Assembly (NCBI GenBank): GCA_035707845.1
Contig: DASSTP010000008.1
Location: 1-8,293 of the forward strand
Reading direction: 5' to 3'
Source of the DNA: CAMLHP01 sp035707845
Lineage (GTDB): Bacteria > Gemmatimonadota > Gemmatimonadetes > Gemmatimonadales > GWC2-71-9
DNA length: 8,293 nucleotides
Shown here: in pieces, positions 1 through 5,714 of the stretch
How positions within the stretch are numbered: the first letter of the stretch is position 1
How the letters are laid out: the number at the start of each line of letters is the position of its first letter
Made by a program: the position numbers and the translations under genes
The notes under the pieces: model-generated
What the model saw: only the letters and a program-made list of their open reading frames with translations
Told to the model about the DNA's origin: nothing
The model's database searches: none

Positions 1-144
1 AGCTGTGAGCTGTGAGCTGTGAGCTGTGAGCTGTGAGCTGTGAGCTGTGAGCTGTGAGCTGTGAGCTGTGAGCTGTGAGCTGTGAGCTGTGCGAAGGTAC
101 TGCTCGTAGCTCGTAGCTCGTAGCTCGCAGCTCTCAGCTCAAAG
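1..144. repeat. Heptamer repeat array with two complementary arms
   Basis: Positions 1-91 are 13 perfect tandem copies of AGCTGTG, and the array probably continues beyond the left edge. After an 11-base spacer (92-102), positions 103-144 hold six CTCNNAG heptamers: three CTCGTAG, then CTCGCAG, CTCTCAG and CTCAAAG. Read as CTGTGAG, the left unit can pair with every right-arm unit on the plus strand. It needs two G-U wobbles for CTCGTAG and one for CTCGCAG, and leaves one mismatch for each of the last two units. A transcript reading toward the response regulator could therefore form a hairpin with about 40 base pairs. The array ends 20 bases before the start codon, so the operon promoter must lie within it or outside the window. 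Its function is unknown. Confidence 0.95.
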
Positions 145-164
145 ACCCTGATGGAGACAACGCA

Positions 165-854
165 ATGAAAATCCTCGTGGTAGAAGATGACCGGAAAGTC
201 GCCGGGTTCATCGAGCAGGGCCTGAAGGAAGAGGGCCATGTGGTGGACGTCGCCCCCGATGGCGACGAGGCCACCATGCTGGCGCACGTCTATGACTACG
301 ACGTGATCCTGCTCGATGTGGTGCTGCCCAAGAAAAATGGCTTCCAGATCGCCACCGAGCTTCGCCGTGAGGGACGCACCACCCCCATTCTCATGCTCAC
401 CTCGCGCGACGCGTCCGAGGACGTGGTGCGCGGGCTCGATGCCGGCGCGGACGACTACCTGGCCAAGCCCTTCCAGTTCGAGGAGCTGCTGGCCCGGATC
501 CGGGCGCTGCACCGCCGAGGCGGCGCGGCAAGGGTGGAGAATCTCAAGCTGGGCGGGGTGGAAGTGGATCGCCTGCGGCATGAAGCCACCCTCAATGGCC
601 GGAAGCTCAACCTCACGCCCAAGGAGTTCCAGCTCCTCGAGTATTTCATGCTGCATCCCGACGAGGTGGTGCGGCGCACTACCCTGCTCGAGAAGGTGTG
701 GGACATGCACTTTGATCCCGAGAGCAACGTGGTGGATGTGCACGTGGGCAACCTGCGCCGCAAGCTGCATGACGCGTCCGGCGGCTCCATGATCAGCACG
801 GTGCGCGGGGTGGGATTCATGCTGCGGCGGCCGGAGACGGCGCCGGTACGCTGA
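165..854 (+). CDS. OmpR/PhoB-family response regulator
   Basis: This is a two-component DNA-binding regulator of 229 residues, the normal family length. The receiver domain (about 1-115) shows the acidic pair D8/D9, the phosphoacceptor D51 in the LLDVVLP context, the switch T79 in MLTSR, and K101 in the AKPF motif. A winged-helix output domain follows (about 125-222), with the typical LTPKEFQLLEY start and an RGVGFML end. It resembles the heavy-metal subgroup (CusR, PcoR, CopR), though I cannot assign the signal from sequence. The start is supported by GGAG at 153-156, eight bases before the ATG. It is the first gene of the operon and lies two bases from the ATPase. No histidine kinase follows, which is unusual for this subgroup, so its partner is either off the left edge or unlinked. 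Confidence 0.95.
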   Translation: MKILVVEDDRKVAGFIEQGLKEEGHVVDVAPDGDEATMLAHVYDYDVILLDVVLPKKNGFQIATELRREGRTTPILMLTSRDASEDVVRGLDAGADDYLAKPFQFEELLARIRALHRRGGAARVENLKLGGVEVDRLRHEATLNGRKLNLTPKEFQLLEYFMLHPDEVVRRTTLLEKVWDMHFDPESNVVDVHVGNLRRKLHDASGGSMISTVRGVGFMLRRPETAPVR

Positions 855-856
855 CC

Positions 857-2596
857 ATGCCGAGCGCCCGGTTCCTGCTGACCGCGGCGCTCCTTCTTCT
901 TGGTGCGCCGATCGTCTGGCGCACGTTGCGCGGGCTGTTGCGCGGGCAGTTTGCCGCCGACGTGGTGGCCTCGCTCGCCATCATTACTGCCGTACTCCTC
1001 GGTGAGCCGATCCCGGGGCTGGTGGTGGTGCTGATGCAGACGGGCGGCGAAGCGCTGGAGCGCTACGCCGAGGGACGGGCCTCCCGGGCCGTGCGGGCGC
1101 TGGAAGACGCGGCGCCCAGGGTGGCCCATCGCATTGCCGATGAAATCACCGACGTGCCGGTCGGCGAGATCGAGCCGGGCGAGCTGGTCCTGGTGCGGCC
1201 CGGCGAGATCATTCCCTGCGATGGGGTGGTCGAGGACGGTCGGTCGCACCTCGACACCTCGAGCCTCACGGGAGAACCGGTGCCCCGCCTCGCCGAGGTG
1301 GGCACGGTGGTCGCGAGCGGCGCCATCAACCAGGAGGGCGCCCTCACGATTCGCGTCACCGCGCCGGCCGAAGAGAGCCAGTACGCGCGCATCGTGGAGC
1401 TGGTGCGCTCGGCCCAGGCCAGCAAGGCGCCGATCCAGCGCATCGCCGACAAGGTGGCGATCTGGTTCACGCCGGCCACGCTTGCGGTGGCGGGGCTCGC
1501 CTGGCTCGGCTCGGGCGAGGTGGCACGCGTGCTTGCGGTGCTGGTGGTGGCAACACCCTGCCCGCTCATCCTCGCGACGCCAGTGGCCATCATCGGCGGC
1601 ATCAACCGGGGCGCGCGGCACGGCATCGTGATGCGCTCGGGTGGCGCACTGGAAGCGCTGGCGCGGGTGGACACGGTGGTCTTCGACAAGACCGGCACGC
1701 TGACCATCGGCCGACCCGATGTTTCCGGTGTGACGGTCGCCGTCGGAGTGGACCGCCGCGAGCTGCTTCGGCTCGCAGGTGCGGTGGAGAGTCACTCCGG
1801 TCACCTGCTGGCGCGGAGCCTCACCGAGGCAGCGCTCAGGGACGTGCCCACGCTGCCGCCGGCCTCCGCCATCGTGGAATCGCCGGGCCGAGGCGTGGCA
1901 GGATCGGTCGAAGGGCGCCAGGTGGTCGTGGGATCACCGGCATATGTGCTGGAGCAGTTTCCCCGGGTCGCCGACGAGCTCGGCACACTCGATGGCAGCG
2001 GGCTTCGCGCCTGGGTTGCCGCAGATGGGCGTGGCCTCGGCGTCGTGTCCTATGCCGACCACCTGCGCCCGGGATTGCAGGAGACATTCGCCGGGCTGCG
2101 TGCGCTGGGACTCGGCCGCATGGTGCTCCTCTCGGGCGACTCGCAGGCCAATGCCGACGCGGTGGCTCAGATGATCGGCGTTCAGGATGTCCGGGGTGAC
2201 TTGAGGCCGGAAGAGAAAGTGATCGCGGTGCGGGAGCTCGAGGCAGCGGGCCGACGGGTGCTGATGGTGGGCGACGGAACCAACGACGCGCCGGCGCTCT
2301 CCACCGCCACGGTCGGCATCGCGCTGGCTGCCCACGGCGGCGGGATCAGCGCGGAAGCCGCCGATGTGGTGCTGCTGCGTGACGACATTGGCCTCGCTCG
2401 CCGAGCGGTGAGCATCGGACGCCGGACCATGCGCATCGCGCGGCAGAGCATCTACGTCGGGCTCGGCCTCAGCATGGTGGCCATGGCGTTCGCGGCGCTG
2501 GGACTGATCCAGCCGGTTGCCGGGGCGCTGCTGCAGGAAACCATTGACGTGGCGGTCATCCTGAACGCCCTGCGTTCGAGTGTGGAGGTCTCATGA
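857..2596 (+). CDS. P1B-type heavy-metal-translocating ATPase, TPC class
   Basis: This inner-membrane cation pump of 579 residues has all the core P-type motifs: TGEP at 138-141 in the actuator domain, the phosphorylated Asp in DKTG at 277-280, and GDGTNDAPA at 472-480. The transmembrane metal motif is TPC followed by P (233-236, context ATPCPLILATP) in place of the CPC of copper, zinc and cadmium pumps. TPC is associated with the P1B-5 group, with nickel, cobalt or iron as suggested substrates, but the substrate here is inferred. The nucleotide-domain motif usually written SEHP reads HSGHLLA (312-318). There is no N-terminal metal-binding domain, and the N-terminus is short, so one or two leading helices seem absent. 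No hemerythrin tail is present. The ATG lies two bases after the regulator stop without a strong ribosome site, suggesting translational coupling. Confidence 0.93.
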   Translation: MPSARFLLTAALLLLGAPIVWRTLRGLLRGQFAADVVASLAIITAVLLGEPIPGLVVVLMQTGGEALERYAEGRASRAVRALEDAAPRVAHRIADEITDVPVGEIEPGELVLVRPGEIIPCDGVVEDGRSHLDTSSLTGEPVPRLAEVGTVVASGAINQEGALTIRVTAPAEESQYARIVELVRSAQASKAPIQRIADKVAIWFTPATLAVAGLAWLGSGEVARVLAVLVVATPCPLILATPVAIIGGINRGARHGIVMRSGGALEALARVDTVVFDKTGTLTIGRPDVSGVTVAVGVDRRELLRLAGAVESHSGHLLARSLTEAALRDVPTLPPASAIVESPGRGVAGSVEGRQVVVGSPAYVLEQFPRVADELGTLDGSGLRAWVAADGRGLGVVSYADHLRPGLQETFAGLRALGLGRMVLLSGDSQANADAVAQMIGVQDVRGDLRPEEKVIAVRELEAAGRRVLMVGDGTNDAPALSTATVGIALAAHGGGISAEAADVVLLRDDIGLARRAVSIGRRTMRIARQSIYVGLGLSMVAMAFAALGLIQPVAGALLQETIDVAVILNALRSSVEVS

Positions 2597-3027
2597 GTCC
2601 CAAGGCAACCTTCCGTGACCTCAGCGAGCGTGAATGCCGGGAGCTGCTGGGCCGGAATCACGTGGGCCGGATCGCCTACCAGATCGGGGAGTACGTCAAC
2701 ATCGTGCCGCTGGGGTATGTCTACCACGGGGACTGGCTCGCCTGCCGGACGCAGGAGGGCAGCAAGGTGAGCGTGCTCCGGCGATCGCCCTACGTAGCGT
2801 TCGAAGTGGACGAGGTGGAAGGATTGTTCGACTGGAAGAGCGTCGTCGTCCAGGGAAGCTGGTATGAAGAGGACCGGCCGACGACGGGGCGGGAAGAGAC
2901 GCTGGCGGCGCTCCGCGCCGTCGCACCTAACGTGCTCACGCCCGAAGACCCGACGCCATTCCGTGATATCCTGTTCCGCATCCATATCCGCGAAATCACC
3001 GGCCGAGCGGCCACCACGAAGTCCTGA
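2593..3027 (+). CDS. Pyridoxamine 5'-phosphate oxidase-like FMN-binding protein
   Basis: This is a small cytoplasmic split-barrel flavoprotein of 144 residues, the usual size for the PNPOx-like/NimA-like families. Recognisable stretches are LSERECRELL (10-19), VGRIAY (24-29), a strand with YVYHGDWLACRTQEGSK (42-58) that normally lines the FMN site, VAFEVDE (68-74) and WKSVVVQGSW (81-90). Members bind FMN, F420 or haem and reduce small molecules, including nitro compounds; the substrate here is unknown. The ATG overlaps the ATPase stop by four bases (ATGA), with GGAGG at 2584-2588, so the two are translationally coupled. It is distinct from the true PdxH at 6382-7017. It may be a redox partner or a detoxifying enzyme in the metal/redox operon. 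Confidence 0.85.
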   Translation: MSPKATFRDLSERECRELLGRNHVGRIAYQIGEYVNIVPLGYVYHGDWLACRTQEGSKVSVLRRSPYVAFEVDEVEGLFDWKSVVVQGSWYEEDRPTTGREETLAALRAVAPNVLTPEDPTPFRDILFRIHIREITGRAATTKS

Positions 3028-3039
3028 TCGGAGCGTCCC

Positions 3040-3534
3040 ATGGACTGGAGCATGACGCATCTTCACCTGATGGGAAACCACCTGCCGGTCTTCGGCTCGG
3101 TGATCGCCATCCTTGTCCTGCTGTGGGGACTGCTGGCAAAGCGGCGGGATATCGTGACGGTCGCGCTCGCACTCACGGTGGTCACGGGAATCGGTGCATT
3201 CGTGGCCCGGCAGACCGGCCACGAAGCTGAGGAGCAGGTAGAGGATTCCACGTGGGCCAACCGGCGGCTGATACACGAGCATGAGGAAGCGGCGGACGCG
3301 GCGTTCATCGTGGCAGCCGTTACCGGTGCTGTCGCGCTGGTCGCCCTGTTCCTCCGGCGCGGCGGTGGGCCGGGCGTGGCATGGATCTCGTGGCTGGTGC
3401 TCATTGGCCTGCTGCTGACGGCGGCCGCGCTGGCCAAGACGGCGCTCTATGGCGGCTACATCCGCCACGGCGAGGTCCGGCCCGCGGCGCTCGATACCAT
3501 GCCGCCTCCGCGGCCGATGCCCGACAGCGACTGA
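3040..3534 (+). CDS. Four-helix membrane protein with paired histidines
   Basis: This integral membrane protein of 164 residues has about four predicted helices (17-33, 38-56, 84-105, 113-137) and a proline-rich tail. Histidines cluster at the membrane edges: H7, H9 and H14 in HLHLMGNHLP, H61 in TGHEAEE, H79 and H81 in IHEHEEAA, and H143 in GGYIRHGE. The NHLP, TG-HEAEE, HEHEEAA and GGYIRHGE pattern resembles a widespread family of uncharacterised membrane proteins, similar in style to DUF2231. The regular placement suggests metal or haem ligation, which is inference. The start ATG has GGAG at 3030-3033, six bases upstream. It sits 12 bases after the flavoprotein gene and 9 bases before the first 129-residue paralogue, clearly within the operon. 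Function unknown. Confidence 0.8.
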   Translation: MDWSMTHLHLMGNHLPVFGSVIAILVLLWGLLAKRRDIVTVALALTVVTGIGAFVARQTGHEAEEQVEDSTWANRRLIHEHEEAADAAFIVAAVTGAVALVALFLRRGGGPGVAWISWLVLIGLLLTAAALAKTALYGGYIRHGEVRPAALDTMPPPRPMPDSD

Positions 3535-3543
3535 CCCGGCGCG

Positions 3544-3933
3544 GTGCCTCGGCTCGTTCGCTGGCTGATCCGCAGCGCACTCATCTGCCTGGTCGCGGCG
3601 CTCGTGCTGGGTGCAGTGCGCGCACTCAGTCCGGGCAACGCGTGGCTCGCCGGCGCCTGGCCGGTCTATCTCCACCTGCTGGTCCTCGGCTGGCTCTCGC
3701 AGCTGGTGACCGGCGTGGCGTACTGGATGTTTCCACGGGTGGAGCGCGGCGCGGCACCCACCGACTGGCGCGGCTGGGCGGTGTTTGCGCTGCTCAACGC
3801 GGGCCTCGTCATCCGCGTGATCGCCGAACCCACCACGCTGCATGGCCCTTGGCTGCCGTTTGCCGCTGTTCTTCAGTTTCTTGCCATGACAATCTTCGCA
3901 TGGTCCATCTGGCCGCGCGTAAGGGGCCGCTGA
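3544..3933 (+). CDS. Small four-helix membrane protein, tandem paralogue copy 1
   Basis: This membrane protein of 129 residues has helices at about 7-27, 38-63, 76-93 and 102-123. The second helix carries YLHLLVLGW and GVAYWMFP (42-64), with H44 inside the membrane. The motif recalls helices of haem-containing membrane proteins such as the cbb3/NnrS-like group, but this is from memory and is not a firm assignment. The start is GTG, nine bases after the previous stop, with no good ribosome site, so coupled translation is likely. The next gene has exactly the same length and the same LGW...GVAYWMFP helix, so the two arose by duplication and may form a heterodimer. Cytoplasmic charged ends (RVRGR) follow the last helix. 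Function unknown. Confidence 0.78.
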   Translation: MPRLVRWLIRSALICLVAALVLGAVRALSPGNAWLAGAWPVYLHLLVLGWLSQLVTGVAYWMFPRVERGAAPTDWRGWAVFALLNAGLVIRVIAEPTTLHGPWLPFAAVLQFLAMTIFAWSIWPRVRGR

Positions 3934-3934
3934 G

Positions 3935-4324
3935 GTGCCGCCGCTCTCGGTGCTCTTCATCCGCACTGCGCTGCTGGCGCTGGTCGCGGGCTCGTTGGGC
4001 GGCGCGCTGATGCTCTCCGCCAAGGCAGGAATGCCGGCACGGATTCCATCCTGGATTCACGGCTGGCACATGGAACTGATGCTGCTGGGATGGTTCGGGA
4101 ACCTGACGCTGGGCGTGGCCTACTGGATGTTCCCCAAGCATGCGACGGGACGGGAGCGCGGGTCGCCAGTGCCGCCGTCGGTCGCGTACGCGCTGCTCAA
4201 TATGGGGATCGTGATGTCAGCACTCGGCGTGATGACGGGACGGCTGCTGGAGCTGCTTGCCATGGTGGCGTTCGCCATCAATGTGGTCCCGAGGGTGAAG
4301 GCGTTCGGGGTAGGAAGGCTGTAG
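3935..4324 (+). CDS. Small four-helix membrane protein, tandem paralogue copy 2
   Basis: This 129-residue membrane protein is paralogous to the preceding gene, sharing LGW (51-53), GVAYWMFP (60-67) and YALLNMGIV (85-93). Helices lie at about 6-28, 43-66, 82-100 and 103-119. Histidines H42 and H45 sit at the start of helix 2 in HGWHMELM. In alignment, H45 falls opposite Y42 of copy 1, while E47 falls opposite H44. The GTG start lies one base after the copy 1 stop, with AAGGGG at 3921-3926 as ribosome site. This is the last gene of the operon. Its final codons (GTA GGA AGG CTG TAG) nearly repeat a segment of the repeat array just downstream, so the C-terminal tail may be array-derived. Function unknown; a haem or metal site shared with copy 1 is speculation. 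Confidence 0.78.
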   Translation: MPPLSVLFIRTALLALVAGSLGGALMLSAKAGMPARIPSWIHGWHMELMLLGWFGNLTLGVAYWMFPKHATGRERGSPVPPSVAYALLNMGIVMSALGVMTGRLLELLAMVAFAINVVPRVKAFGVGRL

Positions 4325-4330
4325 GGCGTA

Positions 4331-4396
4331 GGACGGCTGGACGGATGGACGAGCGACACTAACCGTCTAGCCGCCGAGCCGCCGACCCGCCGAGCC
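4331..4396. repeat. Octamer repeat array between convergent genes
   Basis: The left arm has three octamers, GGACGGCT, GGACGGAT and GGACGAGC (4331-4354). The right arm has ACCGTCTA, two GCCGCCGA and one CCCGCCGA (4362-4393). Read on the opposite strand the left arm is built from CCGTCCAG/CCGTCCAT, closely related to the CTGTCCAN units of the array at 6268-6380. It fills nearly the whole 74-base gap between the membrane-protein operon and the copper oxidase. Confidence 0.8.
4334..4373. terminator. Possible bidirectional stem-loop between convergent genes
   Basis: CGGCTGGACGG (4334-4344) pairs with CCGTCTAGCCG (4363-4373), giving an 11-base-pair stem with one G-U wobble and an 18-base loop. It lies 10 bases after the membrane-protein stop and 26 bases from the copper oxidase stop on the other strand. 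There is no T-tract, so intrinsic termination is uncertain. Confidence 0.35.
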
Positions 4397-4398
4397 AT

Positions 4399-5466
4399 CT
4401 ACTCGACGATCATCACCGTCACCATCCCGAACATCCCCTGCTTCGACTCGGCGTGGCCGAGGATGTGGCAGTGGAAGGCCCAGGTGCCGGGATTGGAGGC
4501 CTTCACCAGCACGTCCCACCGCTCGCCCGGGGCGATGTTGAGTGTATCGCACTTCCACGGCGCCGGCTGGGGCCAGCCGTCCTTGGCGATCACGGTCATG
4601 TGCATGCCGTGCAGGTGCATGGGGTGGATCAGCATCCCTTCATTCATGAAGCGGATGCGGACGGTCTGGCCGCGCCTGGCCTTGACCGGCTCCGTGGCCG
4701 GAAATTCCTTGCCGTTCAGCGTGAAGCCGTGGGCACCGTCGTTGAGGATCATCACGTAGTCCACGTCGGCCTTCGGCTCGGCCGCCCGGTTCTTCGGCTC
4801 CACGATGAACGCGCCGAGCAGCCCGTTGCCGACCTGGATCGCAGCGTTGTGATGCGAGTGATACATGTGTGAGCCGGCGTTGGGCACGGTGAATTCGTAG
4901 GTGTGACTCTCACCCGGCTTCACCGGCGGCTGGGTGATGAACGGCACGCCATCCTGGTCGTTGGGCACTTCGAGGCCGTGGAAGTGGATGGACGTCGATT
5001 CTTCCAGCTCGTTGTGCAGGACGATGCGCACCCGGTCGCCTTCGCGCACGCGGATCTGCGGCCCCGGCACCTGGTCGTTGTAGGCCCACGCCTGCACCTT
5101 GGTCCCGGGCTTGGTCTCCCATTCGATCTTCCGGGTCGTCAGCTCGAACACCTTGACCCCGCCCACGATCCTGGGCTCGAGCACCTGGCAGCCCTTGCCC
5201 TTGGTGGGCGCGGGAAAGGCCTTGACCCCTGCCTCGTGGTGTGCGTCCATCTCATCGGCGAGCTGGCGTACCGTCTTGGGAGCCGGCTTCGGGCGCGGAT
5301 GGTCGTCGTCATCGTCATGCTTGACCGACTTGGCGGCGGCCGGCGCGGGCTGGGCGCAGGCCGTGAGCGATGAGACCATGGCGGGCAGCGCCACCGCGGC
5401 CACGGTGCCTTTCTTGAGGAAGGCACGCCGGCTCGCCAGCACATCGGATGTGGAATGATCGGACAC
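4399..5466 (-). CDS. Two-domain multicopper oxidase, Tat-exported lipoprotein
   Basis: This is a laccase-like copper enzyme with two cupredoxin domains, 355 residues from the chosen GTG. The signal is SRRAFLK (12-18), a Tat motif, followed by a hydrophobic stretch and a lipobox LTAC with C37. An Asp/Pro-rich linker comes next. Domain 1 (about 105-225) has HFHG (161-164) and MYHSHH (201-206) but no type 1 Cys. Domain 2 (about 235-355) has HPMHLHG (281-287) and HCHILGH (332-338), with C333 and H338 as type 1 ligands. Together these supply the eight His of a trinuclear centre at the subunit interface. Type 1 copper only in domain 2 fits type B two-domain oxidases, which usually form trimers. The axial position is unclear: Q343, M345 or M348. 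Likely roles are copper(I) or phenol oxidation; a copper nitrite reductase is unlikely. It faces the metal/redox operon convergently. Confidence 0.92.
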   Translation of the reverse strand: MSDHSTSDVLASRRAFLKKGTVAAVALPAMVSSLTACAQPAPAAAKSVKHDDDDDHPRPKPAPKTVRQLADEMDAHHEAGVKAFPAPTKGKGCQVLEPRIVGGVKVFELTTRKIEWETKPGTKVQAWAYNDQVPGPQIRVREGDRVRIVLHNELEESTSIHFHGLEVPNDQDGVPFITQPPVKPGESHTYEFTVPNAGSHMYHSHHNAAIQVGNGLLGAFIVEPKNRAAEPKADVDYVMILNDGAHGFTLNGKEFPATEPVKARRGQTVRIRFMNEGMLIHPMHLHGMHMTVIAKDGWPQPAPWKCDTLNIAPGERWDVLVKASNPGTWAFHCHILGHAESKQGMFGMVTVMIVE

Positions 5467-5475
5467 AGGATCTCC
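5467..5475 (-). promoter_or_regulatory. Ribosome-binding site that sets the copper oxidase GTG start
   Basis: On the minus strand GGAG (5472-5475) stands five bases before GTG (5464-5466). Starting there places the Tat twin-arginine at residues 13-14, as expected for a signal peptide. The upstream in-frame ATGs at 5535 and 5658 have no comparable site, and the latter lies inside a repeat array. Confidence 0.75.
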
Positions 5476-5589
5476 GGGCAACAGGTTCGCGCGGAAGCTA
5501 GGCGAGGCCTGCTGGAGCCGTGCTGAAAATTGCATGAAGGGAAGTTCAGAGTTGGGTTGCGGTGGGGTAGGGAGCGATGGCAATTTGCG

Positions 5590-5700
5590 CTCTGAGCTGC
5601 GAGCTGCGAGCTGCGAGCTGTGGGAGGTAAGGCTCTGAGCTCGTAGCTCATAGCTCATAGCTCATAGCTCATAGCTCGTAGCTCGTAGCTCTCAGCTCAC
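5590..5700. repeat. Second heptamer repeat array, in a divergent gap
   Basis: The left arm has CTCTGAG, three CTGCGAG and a degenerate CTGTGGG (5590-5624). After an 8-base spacer, the right arm (5633-5700) has CTCTGAG, CTCGTAG, four CTCATAG, two CTCGTAG, CTCTCAG and a partial CTCAC. These are the same unit families as the array at 1-144, and both arrays end with CTCTCAG then CTCA just before a ribosome-binding site. Left CTGCGAG pairs with CTCGTAG on the plus strand with one G-U wobble. The array lies between the divergent copper oxidase and sensor-like genes, ending 14 bases before the sensor ATG. Confidence 0.93.
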
Positions 5701-5714
5701 ATTCCGGAGCCGCC

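Noticed and set aside
1..144. CRISPR array
   Set aside because: Units are 7 bases in direct tandem with no unique spacers and no cas genes nearby.
455..1804. Long minus-strand open frame antisense to the regulator and ATPase
   Set aside because: It lies wholly over two genes with clear family motifs, has low-complexity His/Arg/Ala-rich composition, and shows no recognisable domain; typical of GC-rich shadow frames.
2452..4023. 523-residue minus-strand open frame over the membrane-protein genes
   Set aside because: Antisense to four well-supported, tightly spaced genes; its product is a charged low-complexity shadow without motifs.
4399..5466. Copper-containing nitrite reductase
   Set aside because: Nitrite reductases carry the type 1 Cys in domain 1; here domain 1 has MYHSHH without Cys and domain 2 carries HCH plus the paired His motifs of a trinuclear-centre oxidase.
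5467..5658. Longer N-terminus for the copper oxidase starting at 5658 or 5535
   Set aside because: The 5658 start falls inside the heptamer array and would put a long tail before the Tat motif; the 5535 ATG has no ribosome site. The GTG at 5464-5466 has GGAG at proper spacing.
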